Source of the DNA: Rhizobium mesoamericanum STM3625
GTDB lineage: Bacteria > Pseudomonadota > Alphaproteobacteria > Rhizobiales > Rhizobiaceae
NCBI RefSeq assembly: GCF_000312665.1
Contig: NZ_HF536772.1
Location: forward strand, 1,266,382 to 1,330,381
Length of the DNA stretch: 64,000 nt
Direction of reading: 5' to 3'
Below, piece by piece: positions 28,684-37,736 of this stretch. Within the stretch, counting starts at the first letter, position 1, and each line of letters starts with the position of its first letter. The notes under the pieces were generated by a model. That model saw only the letters and a list, made by a program, of their open reading frames with translations, ran no database searches and was not told where the DNA came from. The translations under genes and the position numbers were made by a program.

Positions 28684-29399
28684 CATCGCCGGATCAGAGC
28701 AAGGGGGGCCGCTCCCGCGACGAGGTACTCGCCGGTGAGTATGTTCTTGGTGTTCTTTCCTTCAAGGATCGGCGGGTGGTGGAAGAGCGTATGCGCCGCG
28801 ACAGGCAATTTGCAGCTATTGTCAGCCGCTGGGAGACCAATCTTTCCGCTTTCAACGACGACTACGATGTCGTAAGCCCCGGCCAGGAAACGTTCAAGCA
28901 GATCGAAGCGCGGCTGTTCGGTTCGCCGGAAACAGCCCCGAGGCCGGCACGTGGTTTGTGGGCTTCCATCGTCTTCTGGCGCTGTCTTGCGCTTGTCTCA
29001 TTGCTGATTACAGCAGGTGCGCTGACAATTGCGACAGTTGCTGTCGCGCCGCCTCAGGCCCAAGCACCGCTCGTGGCCGAGTTGACCACTTCCAGCAGCC
29101 AGGTCAACCTGCTGGCCTCCTATGAACGGCAGACCGGAAGATTGAGGATCGTGCCCGTCGCCACGGGCAAGCCTCAAGAAAAATCACTGGAGCTTTGGCT
29201 TGTTCCGGCAAGCGGTGCGCCAAGATCGCTTGGCGTGTTCCCTCCGGGTCAGGCAGGCGAATTGGTCATACCTGTCGATTTGCGCGGCAACATAGATGAG
29301 GGAGCAGCTCTTGCCGTCAGCCTCGAACCCTTCGGCGGTTCTCCGACCGGTCAGGTCACTGGGCCCATCGTGGCAAGCGGCACGACACATCGCCGCTGA
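28680..29399 (+). CDS. Membrane-bound anti-sigma factor, RskA-like
   Basis: A 239-residue protein with a cytoplasmic N-terminal anti-sigma domain (about 10-75: EVLAGEYVLGVLSFKDRRVVEERM), one membrane helix (about 97-120) and a periplasmic RskA-type domain with ELWLVPASGAPRSLGVFPPG. It should hold the cognate sigma factor at the membrane and release it on a periplasmic signal through proteolysis. It overlaps the sigma gene by 4 nt and precedes the fasciclin gene. Confidence 0.88.
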   Translation: MTSPDQSKGGRSRDEVLAGEYVLGVLSFKDRRVVEERMRRDRQFAAIVSRWETNLSAFNDDYDVVSPGQETFKQIEARLFGSPETAPRPARGLWASIVFWRCLALVSLLITAGALTIATVAVAPPQAQAPLVAELTTSSSQVNLLASYERQTGRLRIVPVATGKPQEKSLELWLVPASGAPRSLGVFPPGQAGELVIPVDLRGNIDEGAALAVSLEPFGGSPTGQVTGPIVASGTTHRR

Positions 29400-29427
29400 C
29401 CTTTTCTCACCAAGTTTGCGCTCTCGC

Positions 29428-29456
29428 TGAAACTCGCCGTCCAAGTCTCCCGTAGA
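29428..29456 (+). promoter_or_regulatory. Candidate ECF-sigma promoter for the fasciclin gene
   Basis: TGAAAC (29428-29433) and CGTAGA (29451-29456) are spaced by 17 nt, resembling the AAC/CGT cores of alphaproteobacterial ECF promoters. It lies 69 bp before the fasciclin start. No equally good copy was found before the sigma gene, which weakens the call. Confidence 0.3.
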
Positions 29457-29463
29457 TCCTGAT

Positions 29464-29507
29464 GTTCGCAAGCGAAAACCGGCATTCGGCCGGTCGTTTG
29501 CACGAAC
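29464..29507 (+). promoter_or_regulatory. Imperfect stem-loop in the leader of the fasciclin gene
   Basis: GTTCG at 29464-29468 pairs with CGAAC at 29503-29507 around an inner stem ACCGGC/GCCGGT with an ATTCG loop region. It ends just before the ribosome binding site AAAGGAG at 29511-29517, so it may affect translation or mRNA stability. Confidence 0.4.
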
Positions 29508-29524
29508 ACCAAAGGAGAACCGCC

Positions 29525-30082
29525 ATGATTAAATCCGCACTGCGCTTGAGCGCGCTTGCTGCTGCCGTTTCCGCATTTGCTTTCACTGCGCAGGCCAAGA
29601 ACCCGATGGTCGGCGGAGCTGCTATGTATCCGACCAAGGATATTGTGCAAAATGCGATGAACTCCAAGGATCACACGACACTGGTTGCTGCCGTCAAGGC
29701 TGCCGGCCTCGTATCGACGCTCGAAGGCAAAGGTCCCTTTACCGTCTTCGCTCCCACCAATGAGGCCTTCGCGGAATTACCCGCTGGCACAGTCGATACG
29801 CTGCTGAAGCCGGAGAACAGGGCCAAGCTGACAAAGGTCCTGACCTGCCACGTCGTCGCCGCCGCCGCGATGGCCAAGACCGTCGCCAAGATGATCAAGG
29901 CCGATGGCGGCGAGCACGAGATTAAGACGGTCGGCGGCTGCGTGCTGAAGGCCAAGGAAAACATGGGCAAGATCACCCTCACCGATGAAAACGGTGACGT
30001 CGCCCACGTGACCATCGCTGACGTGAAGCAGTCCAACGGCGTCATCCACGTCGTTGACACGGTCCTGCTGCCGAAGATGTAA
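29525..30082 (+). CDS. Secreted fasciclin (FAS1) domain protein
   Basis: A 185-residue protein with a signal peptide (cleavage after AFTAQA, about residue 24) and one FAS1 domain. The H1 motif is GPFTVFAPTNEAFAELP and the H2 motif is NGVIHVVDTVLLP. FAS1 domains mediate adhesion and surface interactions. AAAGGAG supports the start. It follows the ECF sigma/RskA pair, the same linkage seen with SigK-RskA and the fasciclin proteins MPT70/MPT83 in mycobacteria, so it is the probable sigma target. Confidence 0.9.
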   Translation: MIKSALRLSALAAAVSAFAFTAQAKNPMVGGAAMYPTKDIVQNAMNSKDHTTLVAAVKAAGLVSTLEGKGPFTVFAPTNEAFAELPAGTVDTLLKPENRAKLTKVLTCHVVAAAAMAKTVAKMIKADGGEHEIKTVGGCVLKAKENMGKITLTDENGDVAHVTIADVKQSNGVIHVVDTVLLPKM

Positions 30083-30100
30083 AAAAGTTCAGGCAGTCAA

Positions 30101-30130
30101 CGAGGCGCCTTTTCCAGGGCGCCTCGATTA
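30101..30130. terminator. Hairpin between convergent fasciclin gene and engB
   Basis: A perfect 9-bp stem, CGAGGCGCC (30101-30109) with GGCGCCTCG (30118-30126), is followed by ATTATTT. It lies between the two converging genes and can serve both directions, although it lacks a clean T run. Confidence 0.7.
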
Positions 30131-30787
30131 TTTCCAGTTGGCGATGCCGACCGTCTGCGCGATGGCCTCGCGCAAATCATCGAGGCCTTCGCTCTTTTCA
30201 GATGACGTGGCGATGATCCCGGGATAAGCGGCCGGTCGCTTCTTGATCTTTTCCGTCGTGTCCGCAAGCAACTTGGTCACGGCCGGTGGCTTGATTTTGT
30301 CTGTCTTGGTCAGAACGATCTGGTAGGAGACGGCCGCCTTGTCGAGCAGATCGAGAACCTCATCATCGTTCTTTTTCACGCCGTGACGGCTGTCGATCAG
30401 CACATAGACGCGCTTCAGGGTCGCGCGCCCACGCAGGTAGTCGAAGACGAGTTTCGTCCAGGCGTCGACCTGATCCTTCGGCGCTTGCGCGTAACCGTAG
30501 CCTGGCATGTCGACCAGCGCCATTGGTGGCAGGTCGCCAGCTTCACCTGAATAGCCCTCCGGCACGAAGTAATTAAGCTCCTGTGTACGTCCCGGGGTAT
30601 TGGACGTGCGCGCTAGCCCCTTGTGACTGACGAGCGCGTTGATCAGCGAAGACTTGCCGACGTTCGAGCGGCCGGCAAAGGCCACTTCCAGAGGTCCTTC
30701 CGGCGGCAGGAATTTCAGGGATGGAACGCCGCGGATAAAAGTCCAGGGACGCCCGAAGAGCGGCTTGTCGTTCTTGTTGTCGGTCAT
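30128..30787 (-). CDS. engB: Ribosome biogenesis GTPase YsxC/EngB
   Basis: A 219-residue GTPase with G1 GRSNVGKSS (39-47), G3 DMPGYGYA, G4 TKTDK and G5 ATSSEKSEG. It assists late assembly of the large ribosomal subunit and is generally essential. It lies downstream of rpmH-rnpA-yidC on the same strand, the common rhizobial order, but a terminator separates it from yidC. Confidence 0.95.
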   Translation of the reverse strand: MTDNKNDKPLFGRPWTFIRGVPSLKFLPPEGPLEVAFAGRSNVGKSSLINALVSHKGLARTSNTPGRTQELNYFVPEGYSGEAGDLPPMALVDMPGYGYAQAPKDQVDAWTKLVFDYLRGRATLKRVYVLIDSRHGVKKNDDEVLDLLDKAAVSYQIVLTKTDKIKPPAVTKLLADTTEKIKKRPAAYPGIIATSSEKSEGLDDLREAIAQTVGIANWK

Positions 30788-30900
30788 TCGGCCTTTTCCA
30801 ATCCAAGTCCAGTGTGCCTTATGGCATTCAGGTTTCGGGCGATCTTGTCAACCGCCAGGCAGGCAGTCCGCCTAGAGGGGCCGCTATGCCGGCGCAAATG

Positions 30901-30923
30901 AAAAGCCCCGCCGAAGCGGGGCT
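30901..30923 (-). terminator. Rho-independent terminator after yidC
   Basis: On the minus strand, AGCCCCGC-TTCG-GCGGGGCT forms an 8-bp stem with a stable TTCG tetraloop, followed by TTTT. It starts four bases after the yidC stop codon (30928-30930). Confidence 0.92.
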
Positions 30924-30927
30924 ATCA

Positions 30928-32718
30928 TCATTTCTCTGTTGGAGCCGGCTTTCGTTTGAAGAGTCCCTTCAGATTGTCGAAGAGCTCGATCTTCACGCCG
31001 TGGCGTTTCATGATCACCGACTGCTGGATGACCGAGAGTGTGTTGTTCCATGCCCAGTAGATGACCAGACCAGCCGGGAAGCTCGCCAGCATGAAGGTGA
31101 AGACCAACGGCATCCAGTTGAAGATCATTGCCTGCGTCGGATCCGGCGGTGTCGGGTTCATGCGCATCTGCAGGAACATCGTCACACCCATGATCAGCGG
31201 CCAGACGCCTAGATGCAGGAAGGTCGGAGCCGCGAATGGCAACAGGCCGAAGAGGTTGATGAACGAGGTCGGATCGGGCGCTGAAAGATCTTGGATCCAG
31301 CCGAAGAACGGCGCGTGGCGCATCTCGATGGTGATGTAGATCACCTTGTAGAGCGAGAAGAAGATCGGGATCTGCAGCGCGATAGGCCAGCAGCCGGCGA
31401 TCGGATTGATCTTCTCGTCTTTATAGAGCTGCATTGTCGCCTGCTGCAGGCCCATGCGGTCGTCGCCGAACTTGGCCTTCAACTCTTCCATCTTCGGCTG
31501 CACACGCTTCATGTTCGCCATCGAAGCGTATTGCTTGCTGGCGAGCGGGAAGAACAGCGCCTTGACAATGATGGTGGTCAGCAGGATCGCGACACCGAAG
31601 TTGCCAAAGTAATGGAAGAAGAAGTCCATCAGCCTGAACATCGGCTTCGTCAGGAAGTAGAACCAGCCCCAGTCGATCAGGCGGTCGAAGCGCGGGATCT
31701 GATAGGTTTCTTTGTAGCTGTCGATGACAGGAACAACCTTGGCGCCGGCAAAGATCAGGTTCTTGATCTCGGTCGACTGGCCGGGCGCGACGGTCACGGC
31801 GTTTTGCTTGTAGTCTGCCTGGAAGCGCGGCTGTCCATCGGTGAAATGGCTGAAGCGGGCGTCGAAGGCAGTCTGCTGCGGGGGAATGAGCGTCGCGGCC
31901 CAGTATTTATCTGTGATGCCAAGCCAGCCACCGGTTGCGTTCGCCATATGGACGGCTTCTTTTTCCACGGCGGTATACTTGCTTTCGACAAGCCCATTGT
32001 CGCCAATAACGCCGATGAAGCCTTCATGCAGCACGTAGGTGGAGGCTACAGCCGGCTTGTTGTAGCGCGTGATGCGGCCATAGCCCGAAAGCGCAACCGG
32101 AGCCTGACCGGCATTGGTGATCTTGTCCGTGACGGTGAACATGTAGTTTTCGTCGACGGAAATGGTACGAGCGAAAGTCACACCCTTGTCATTGGTGTAG
32201 GTCAGTGTGACCGGGGTCTTTTCGGTCAGCTTTGCGTCCGCTGGCGCCGTCCAGAGCGTCGAGGGACCCGGAACACTGCCAGTCGCGTCGCCGCCGATAT
32301 AGCCGAGTTCGGCAAAATAACCGTCCTTCGTTTCTGAAGGGCTGAGCAGTGTGATGATGGGGCTGTTTTGGTCGACTGTCTCGCGGTAGCGCTTGAGACG
32401 GAGATCGTCGAGGCGGGCGCCGACAAGGTTGATCGAGCCGGAAAGTGCCTGCGTATCGATCGTGATGCGCGGGTTCTTCGCAAGAGCATCCGCAATCGAT
32501 GCCACAGCCGGAACCTGCCCGGTAGGAGCCGCGCCGTTCGGCTGTGCCGTCGTCGTTCCGCCGGCGGTTTGCGTCTGCTCGGTGTGCTGCGCTTTCTGCG
32601 CCAGCTCGGCCTTACGCTGCGCCTCGATGCGCGGATTCATATAGAAGAATTGCCAGCCGAGAACGATCAGCACCGAGAGAGCGATCGCAATGAAGTAATT
32701 GCGGTTGTTTTGCATCAT
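30928..32718 (-). CDS. yidC: Membrane protein insertase YidC
   Basis: A 596-residue YidC of the Gram-negative type: N-terminal membrane helix (about 7-27), a Gln/Thr/Ala-rich linker, a large periplasmic beta-sandwich domain (about 70-350), then the conserved five-helix core with [14 protein letters not shown] and [29 protein letters not shown] (quoted in part). It inserts and folds inner-membrane proteins with or without SecYEG. Its ATG overlaps the rnpA stop (ATGA at 32715-32718). Confidence 0.96.
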   Translation of the reverse strand: MMQNNRNYFIAIALSVLIVLGWQFFYMNPRIEAQRKAELAQKAQHTEQTQTAGGTTTAQPNGAAPTGQVPAVASIADALAKNPRITIDTQALSGSINLVGARLDDLRLKRYRETVDQNSPIITLLSPSETKDGYFAELGYIGGDATGSVPGPSTLWTAPADAKLTEKTPVTLTYTNDKGVTFARTISVDENYMFTVTDKITNAGQAPVALSGYGRITRYNKPAVASTYVLHEGFIGVIGDNGLVESKYTAVEKEAVHMANATGGWLGITDKYWAATLIPPQQTAFDARFSHFTDGQPRFQADYKQNAVTVAPGQSTEIKNLIFAGAKVVPVIDSYKETYQIPRFDRLIDWGWFYFLTKPMFRLMDFFFHYFGNFGVAILLTTIIVKALFFPLASKQYASMANMKRVQPKMEELKAKFGDDRMGLQQATMQLYKDEKINPIAGCWPIALQIPIFFSLYKVIYITIEMRHAPFFGWIQDLSAPDPTSFINLFGLLPFAAPTFLHLGVWPLIMGVTMFLQMRMNPTPPDPTQAMIFNWMPLVFTFMLASFPAGLVIYWAWNNTLSVIQQSVIMKRHGVKIELFDNLKGLFKRKPAPTEK

Positions 32719-33116
32719 ACGTTCCTGGGGCGGCCGTCTCCGGACCGCTTGTGTTTCGGCTTGGTTGCGACGCGAGTTTTGAGCTCTGCGGCTAATTCCT
32801 TGAAGGATGCTTTCAGCACGTCCCTTCGCGCGACAACCACATAGTCGTGTCCGGGCTGCATTGCAAATCCTGCATGAAGTCGCACCGCCTCTTTCAGCCG
32901 CCGCCGCATGCGGTTTCGCTCAACTGCATTGCCTTGTTTTTTGGTGACCGTGAAGCCGACGCGGGCTTCGGTCTCGGGTTCGTTCCGGTCGAGCACTTCG
33001 AGCAGGAAGAAACTACCCTTGCGCTTTTCGCCCTGGCGAACAGCAAGAAACTGCGGGCGGCTTTTTAGCCGCCCGGCAGTCATTTTCTTATTATTGGTCG
33101 TCAATTCGCCCGCCAT
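32715..33116 (-). CDS. rnpA: Ribonuclease P protein component
   Basis: A 133-residue basic protein. [25 protein letters not shown] is the RnpA signature (shown here only as the [13 protein letters not shown] core, about 67-79). It binds RNase P RNA and helps recognise the pre-tRNA leader. Starts at 33116 or 33083 ([13 protein letters not shown]) are both possible; neither has a strong ribosome binding site, and the first leaves 22 bp after rpmH. It overlaps yidC by 4 nt. Confidence 0.93.
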   Translation of the reverse strand: MAGELTTNNKKMTAGRLKSRPQFLAVRQGEKRKGSFFLLEVLDRNEPETEARVGFTVTKKQGNAVERNRMRRRLKEAVRLHAGFAMQPGHDYVVVARRDVLKASFKELAAELKTRVATKPKHKRSGDGRPRNV

Positions 33117-33138
33117 CTCTTATCGGGCAATTCCGGCC

Positions 33139-33273
33139 TTAGGCCGAAAGACGCTTGCGACCGCGTGCGCGGCGAGCAACGATTACCTTACGGCCGCCCT
33201 TGGTGGCCATACGTGCACGGAAACCGTGGCGGCGCTTGCGAACAAGCTTGGATGGTTGGTAGGTACGCTTCAT
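33139..33273 (-). CDS. rpmH: 50S ribosomal protein L34
   Basis: A 44-codon gene reading [18 protein letters not shown] and ending GRKRLSA, a full-length match to the L34 pattern including [16 protein letters not shown] (in part). The protein is extremely basic and binds 23S rRNA. It heads the rpmH-rnpA-yidC operon. dnaA is not adjacent on the other side, as is usual in rhizobia. Confidence 0.97.
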   Translation of the reverse strand: MKRTYQPSKLVRKRRHGFRARMATKGGRKVIVARRARGRKRLSA

Positions 33274-33680
33274 TTATTTAAACACCGCGGAGTGCGGCCC
33301 TTCTTGAATTTGCATATATTGCAAGGAGCGTTGTTTTTCGAACGGGCGAGGCTAACGAAAGCCTTATATGACCGGACGTGCCGCGGCTTATACGGATGAA
33401 GGCTGCCAAAGTCAATTATCGCTCGGAATTTCCGACTTTCACGCTGAAGTACAGGATTTTGCAAAGCGCATTAAGGTTTGTGACGACAGGTTATTTGCTG
33501 CACCTGCGTAATATTTTTCCTTGCTCGCAACTGCCGCGCGCACTCTTCCGACGATCTAGCGCTTTCGGCGCAAAAAAAGAAACGGCGACGACTAAGTACA
33601 GGTAATTTTTTGTAGTGACGCGGCCGAGTGCCCGAAAGCTGGCATTAATTTATTTCGGCCAATTTTAGCTGTCGGCCGGA
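33274..33680. other. Promoter-bearing intergenic region between rpmH and a chemoreceptor gene
   Basis: No gene is seen in about 407 bases. The part nearest rpmH is AT-rich and holds an inverted repeat TTGCA-TATAT-TGCAA at 33310-33324, which probably overlaps the rpmH promoter on the minus strand. I do not see DnaA-box clusters, so there is no support for a replication origin. Confidence 0.4.
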
Positions 33681-35720
33681 ATGCTTTCCCGGCTTGTGAT
33701 TAGTCTTGGGAGGCTTCTTTTGAAAATTCGAGGTAAGATCAATCTGCTTGTCTGCGCCATGTGTGGCGTTGCGCTTCTGATCGGGGCAACGGCATTATGG
33801 GCCGTCTATCAGTACGACGAGAATCTGTCGGCATACGGAGATGCGTCCGATCGCGCCTACGCCGGCGAGCGCCTCAACCGCTTCGTGACGGCTACGGTAA
33901 TGGAGGCGCGCGGAATCTATAACGCGCAGTCGACAAAAGAGGCCTCAAACTTTGCCAAGGCACTGCTGAGCGATCTCGACCAGATCGACAAGGTAATCGC
34001 CTCTTGGGCGCCGCTGGTTCCGGAGAGCCAGAAGGATGCCTTTGTGAAGATGACTGAGCGCGCAAAGGAATTCCGGACATTCCGCGCCGAAACGGCGCGC
34101 CTCGGTACGGAAGTGAGCCCCCAGGCTGCCGACGAGCAGGGTAACAATGACGCCAACCGTGCCAATCGCAAGGCTTTCCAGGCGGAGATCGATGCGATCG
34201 TCGCCACGGACAAGGCGACGCTGGATGCCGTCAATGCGCAGGTCGAAAGCTCTCGCGCCTCGGTTCTGTGGTTAGTGATTGCGATCACCGGTATCGGCAT
34301 TGTGGCCGGTGTCAGCATGGGGTTCTACATCGGCACGATTCAGCTCAGCCGCCCGATCAAAAAGGTGACGGATGCGATCAAGCAAGTGGCGGATGGCAAC
34401 TTTGAGGCGGAAGTGCCTTTCGCCGGTCGCCAGGATGAAATCGGCGACATGGCTGCCGCCGTTGCCGTCTTCAAGGAAAATGGTCTCGCCGTTCGCCGCA
34501 TGAATGCGCAGGAAGCTGCCATGCGTGCGAAGAGCGACGATCTGCAGTCAAGCATGTCCGTTGTCGTTGCATCTGCAGCTGCGGGCGATTTCAGCCGCCG
34601 CATCGAAAAGGACTACGGTGACGAAAGCCTCAATCAGTTTGCCAGCAACATCAACCATCTGCTGTCAAGCATCGATACAGGTGTCGGCGAAACGCGCCGC
34701 GTGATCGCAAGCCTGGCTGAGGGCGATCTGACACAGACGATGCGCGGCACCTTCCAGGGTGCCTTTGCCGAGCTGCAGCAGAACGTCAACAGCACCTTCG
34801 CGACGCTGCAGACGACGATGCGCGAGGTGCGTGAAACGGCTGAAGGCTTCCACGGCAACACCAACGAGTTGCGCGCCGCCAGCGACGACCTCTCCAAGCG
34901 TACCGAGCAGCAGGCTGCCGCCCTCGAAGAAACCTCGGCGGCCCTCGACGAGATCACTGCGGTGGTCAACAACTCGACCGAGCGTGCCCAGGAAGCCAGT
35001 GTCATGGTCTCAGAGGCGAAGGACGATGCCGGCAAGTCGGGCGTTGTTGTCCGGAATGCCGTCGACGCCATGGGCCGCATCGAGCAGGCCTCGCGCGAAA
35101 TCAGCCAGATCATCAACGTCATCGATGAGATCGCCTTCCAGACGAATCTGCTTGCCCTCAACGCCGGTGTTGAAGCCGCGCGTGCCGGCGAGGCAGGCAA
35201 GGGGTTCGCCGTCGTCGCCCAGGAAGTCCGCGAACTGGCGCAGCGCTCGGCAACAGCTGCGAAGGATATCAAGGGCCTGATCACCAAGTCGGGCGATGAA
35301 GTGCAGGTCGGTGTGAAGCTGGTCCAGGCGACCGGTGAGGCGCTGGCCCAGATCGAACGCCGCGTCAACGCGATCAACGACCATATTCACTCGATCGCGA
35401 CCGCAGCGAAGGAACAGTCTACGGGCCTTAAGGAAGTCAATACGGCCGTCAATCAGATGGATCAGGTAACGCAGCAGAACGCCGCCATGGTCGAGGAAAC
35501 CTCGGCAGCGACGCACAAGCTCTCCGGCGAGGCCGACAGTCTCGTCCGCCTCATCTCGCGCTTCAAGGTCTCGAACGCGCCAGCTGCGACCCCGGTCGCC
35601 GTTGCTCGCCATCAGGAGCATCGTCCGGTGACGTCGCCGGCTCGTCGCGCCATGAGCACTGTCGCGCGAGCGTTTAGCGGCAATGCCGCCGTCGCCGAAC
35701 CGAATTGGGAAGAGTTCTGA
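33681..35720 (+). CDS. Methyl-accepting chemotaxis protein with helical-bundle sensor
   Basis: A chemoreceptor of up to 679 residues. A TTG at 33720 (MKIRGKINLLV) has GGGAGG at 33708-33713 with a 6-nt spacer and may be the real start, making 666 residues. Order: membrane helix (about 22-42), periplasmic four-helix-like region (about 45-190), second helix (about 195-216), HAMP, a second HAMP-like segment, and the signalling hairpin with [20 protein letters not shown]. It ends in NWEEF, the adaptation-enzyme docking tail. Ligand unknown. Confidence 0.92.
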   Translation: MLSRLVISLGRLLLKIRGKINLLVCAMCGVALLIGATALWAVYQYDENLSAYGDASDRAYAGERLNRFVTATVMEARGIYNAQSTKEASNFAKALLSDLDQIDKVIASWAPLVPESQKDAFVKMTERAKEFRTFRAETARLGTEVSPQAADEQGNNDANRANRKAFQAEIDAIVATDKATLDAVNAQVESSRASVLWLVIAITGIGIVAGVSMGFYIGTIQLSRPIKKVTDAIKQVADGNFEAEVPFAGRQDEIGDMAAAVAVFKENGLAVRRMNAQEAAMRAKSDDLQSSMSVVVASAAAGDFSRRIEKDYGDESLNQFASNINHLLSSIDTGVGETRRVIASLAEGDLTQTMRGTFQGAFAELQQNVNSTFATLQTTMREVRETAEGFHGNTNELRAASDDLSKRTEQQAAALEETSAALDEITAVVNNSTERAQEASVMVSEAKDDAGKSGVVVRNAVDAMGRIEQASREISQIINVIDEIAFQTNLLALNAGVEAARAGEAGKGFAVVAQEVRELAQRSATAAKDIKGLITKSGDEVQVGVKLVQATGEALAQIERRVNAINDHIHSIATAAKEQSTGLKEVNTAVNQMDQVTQQNAAMVEETSAATHKLSGEADSLVRLISRFKVSNAPAATPVAVARHQEHRPVTSPARRAMSTVARAFSGNAAVAEPNWEEF

Positions 35721-35745
35721 TCACCCGTGATCCTTTCGATCGACC

Positions 35746-35776
35746 GGAACGCCGCCCCAGGGGCGGCGTTCCTTTT
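35746..35776 (+). terminator. Rho-independent terminator after the chemoreceptor gene
   Basis: A 12-bp perfect stem (GGAACGCCGCCC 35746-35757 with GGGCGGCGTTCC 35761-35772) and a 3-nt loop are followed by TTTT. Confidence 0.92.
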
Positions 35777-35873
35777 GTCGTAAATGGCGTTGCTCGCAAA
35801 GATTTGAAAGCCGACCGTCATCGTCTAATATAGAACGCGCAAGAGGCGCTGGGCGCGAAACGGACGAGACACC

Positions 35874-37391
35874 ATGCAAGCGCACGATCAAGGCGACAAT
35901 CTTCTCCCAGGCGGTGCTGCAGGGAGCGAGGCCGACAAGGCGGAACAGCGCCCGTGCGGGAAGTTCGGCGGGCTTTCCGGCAAGTTGCTATGGCTGACGG
36001 TTGTTTGCATCATGCTCGCCGAAGTGCTGATTTTCTTTCCGTCGGTCGCCAGCATGCGCCTGCGTTGGCTGGACGAGAGGTTGAACGCAGCGGCCGCGGC
36101 GGCGATCGTAATCGATGGCCTGCAGCCGGTGGAGCTGCCCCGTGCGCTGCAGAAGGAGACACTGGAAGCGACCGGCACCAAAGCGATCGTGCTGCGGAAA
36201 GAGGGGACCTCGCGTTTGCTTGCGACGACCGACATGCCGACCTCCGTCGATGAACAGTATGATCTGACCGACGTGCCGCCTGTGATCGCGATTCGTGATG
36301 CGCTCGATACGATGATTTTCGGCGGCAATCGCATGATCCGCGTCTATGGCCCGGTCCAGGATACCAATACCGGCGTCGAAGTTGTGATGAAGGACAAGCA
36401 CCTTCGCAATGCGATGCTTGTTTATTCCCGCAATGTCTTTCTGCTGTCGATTCTGATTTCTCTCTTTACTGCGACGCTGGTGTTCTTCGCGATAAATCGC
36501 ATCCTGATCCGGCCGATTCGCAAACTGACCGGCAGCATGCAGCAATTTTCTTCTGATCCCGAAAATCCGCAGAATGTCTTTGTTGGCGATGGCGGACGCG
36601 ATGAGCTTGCGGTGGCCGGCCGGCATCTGGCCTCAATGCAGACGGAATTGCAAAAGACGCTGAAGCAGCAGAAGAACCTGGCTGCGCTTGGCCTCGCCGT
36701 TTCGAAGATCAATCACGACATGCGCAACATTCTTGCCTCGGCGCAGCTGATGTCCGACCGTCTCGTGGATGTCAATGATCCCATGGTGAAGGCATTCGCA
36801 CCAAAGCTGCTGCGCACCATCGACCGCGCCGTCGGCTATACGACCGAGGTATTGTCATATGGCCAAGCAACTGAAGCAGCGCCTCGCAGGCGCCGCATCC
36901 GGCTTTATGACCTAACACAGGACGTGAAGGACATGTTGGCGATCGATGCTCAAAGCGGCATTGAGTTCATCGACCAGATGGCGCCCGAGCTCGAGGTAGA
37001 CGCTGACAGCGAGCAACTGTTTCGTGTCATCCACAATCTCTGCCGCAACGCCTTGCAGGCGCTGAGCGCCGTCGGGCGGACGTTGGATGGTGGCAAGCGA
37101 ATCACGGTTTCGGCCCAGCGAGTCGGCAGCGTCGTCAGCATCATCGTTGATGACACTGGACCCGGCATGCCGCAAAAGGCCAGGCAGAATCTCTTCGCTG
37201 CCTTCCGTGGCTCTGCCCGCTCCGGCGGCACGGGCCTGGGGCTGGTGATTGCCCGCGAGCTGGTGCTTGCCCATGGCGGCACGATCGCGCTTGTGGAAAA
37301 GCCATCGGTCGGGACGCAGTTCCGCATCGAGATCCCGGATCGTCCGGTATCCCTGGATGATTACCGCGGCCGCACGCTCCACGAAAAGTGA
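35874..37391 (+). CDS. Membrane sensor histidine kinase
   Basis: A 505-residue kinase with two membrane helices (about 38-58 and 182-204) flanking a periplasmic sensor, a HAMP domain (about 205-265), a dimerisation/phosphoacceptor helix with INHDMRNIL (His in the H box) and a HATPase domain. That domain has HNLCRNALQAL (N box), DDTGPGMP (G1) and GGTGLGLVIA (G2). No response-regulator gene is adjacent, so it is an orphan here. The stimulus is unknown. Confidence 0.9.
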   Translation: MQAHDQGDNLLPGGAAGSEADKAEQRPCGKFGGLSGKLLWLTVVCIMLAEVLIFFPSVASMRLRWLDERLNAAAAAAIVIDGLQPVELPRALQKETLEATGTKAIVLRKEGTSRLLATTDMPTSVDEQYDLTDVPPVIAIRDALDTMIFGGNRMIRVYGPVQDTNTGVEVVMKDKHLRNAMLVYSRNVFLLSILISLFTATLVFFAINRILIRPIRKLTGSMQQFSSDPENPQNVFVGDGGRDELAVAGRHLASMQTELQKTLKQQKNLAALGLAVSKINHDMRNILASAQLMSDRLVDVNDPMVKAFAPKLLRTIDRAVGYTTEVLSYGQATEAAPRRRRIRLYDLTQDVKDMLAIDAQSGIEFIDQMAPELEVDADSEQLFRVIHNLCRNALQALSAVGRTLDGGKRITVSAQRVGSVVSIIVDDTGPGMPQKARQNLFAAFRGSARSGGTGLGLVIARELVLAHGGTIALVEKPSVGTQFRIEIPDRPVSLDDYRGRTLHEK

Positions 37392-37513
37392 TTGATTTTG
37401 CGCATTTCGGTTCTGCATCACCAAAGTCGCGATTTTTTCAGAAAGCCTATTGCAATCCCTCAAAGGACCCTTTAGAGAACCGCCCACGCAAGCGGTTCGG
37501 CCGCTTCCGGCAC

Positions 37514-37590
37514 GCACCCGTAGCTCAGCTGGATAGAGCACCAGACTACGAATCTGGGGGTCAGGAGTTCGAATCTCTTCGGGTGCGCCA
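37514..37590 (+). tRNA. tRNA-Arg (anticodon ACG)
   Basis: A 77-nt cloverleaf. The acceptor stem is GCACCCG (37514-37520) with CGGGTGC (37580-37586), then G and an encoded CCA. The D arm has AGCTCAGCTGGATAGAGC, the anticodon stem CCAGA/TCTGG encloses CTACGAA with anticodon ACG, and the T arm has GTTCGAATC. It reads CGN arginine codons (A34 normally becomes inosine). It marks the left edge of an accessory gene block. Confidence 0.96.
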
Positions 37591-37736
37591 TTTACCTCCA
37601 CCAATCCATAACAGAACTAAGCACCGTATGGATGGCTGGTCTCCTGCGTCCGATATCCTACCCAAAGCTGGGAATGGACCATTAGACGGCTGGCAACGCT
37701 CACAGAGCTGCTGCGAGAGCTCTGCCAAGGAAGCGA

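Noticed and set aside
31291..32337. A 348-codon open frame on the plus strand
   Set aside because: It is antisense to yidC, which is beyond doubt, and its translation shows no recognisable domain.
33116..33680. A replication origin near rpmH-rnpA
   Set aside because: In many bacteria oriC lies by dnaA-rpmH, but no dnaA gene, DnaA-box cluster or AT-rich unwinding array is visible, and rhizobial origins usually lie elsewhere.
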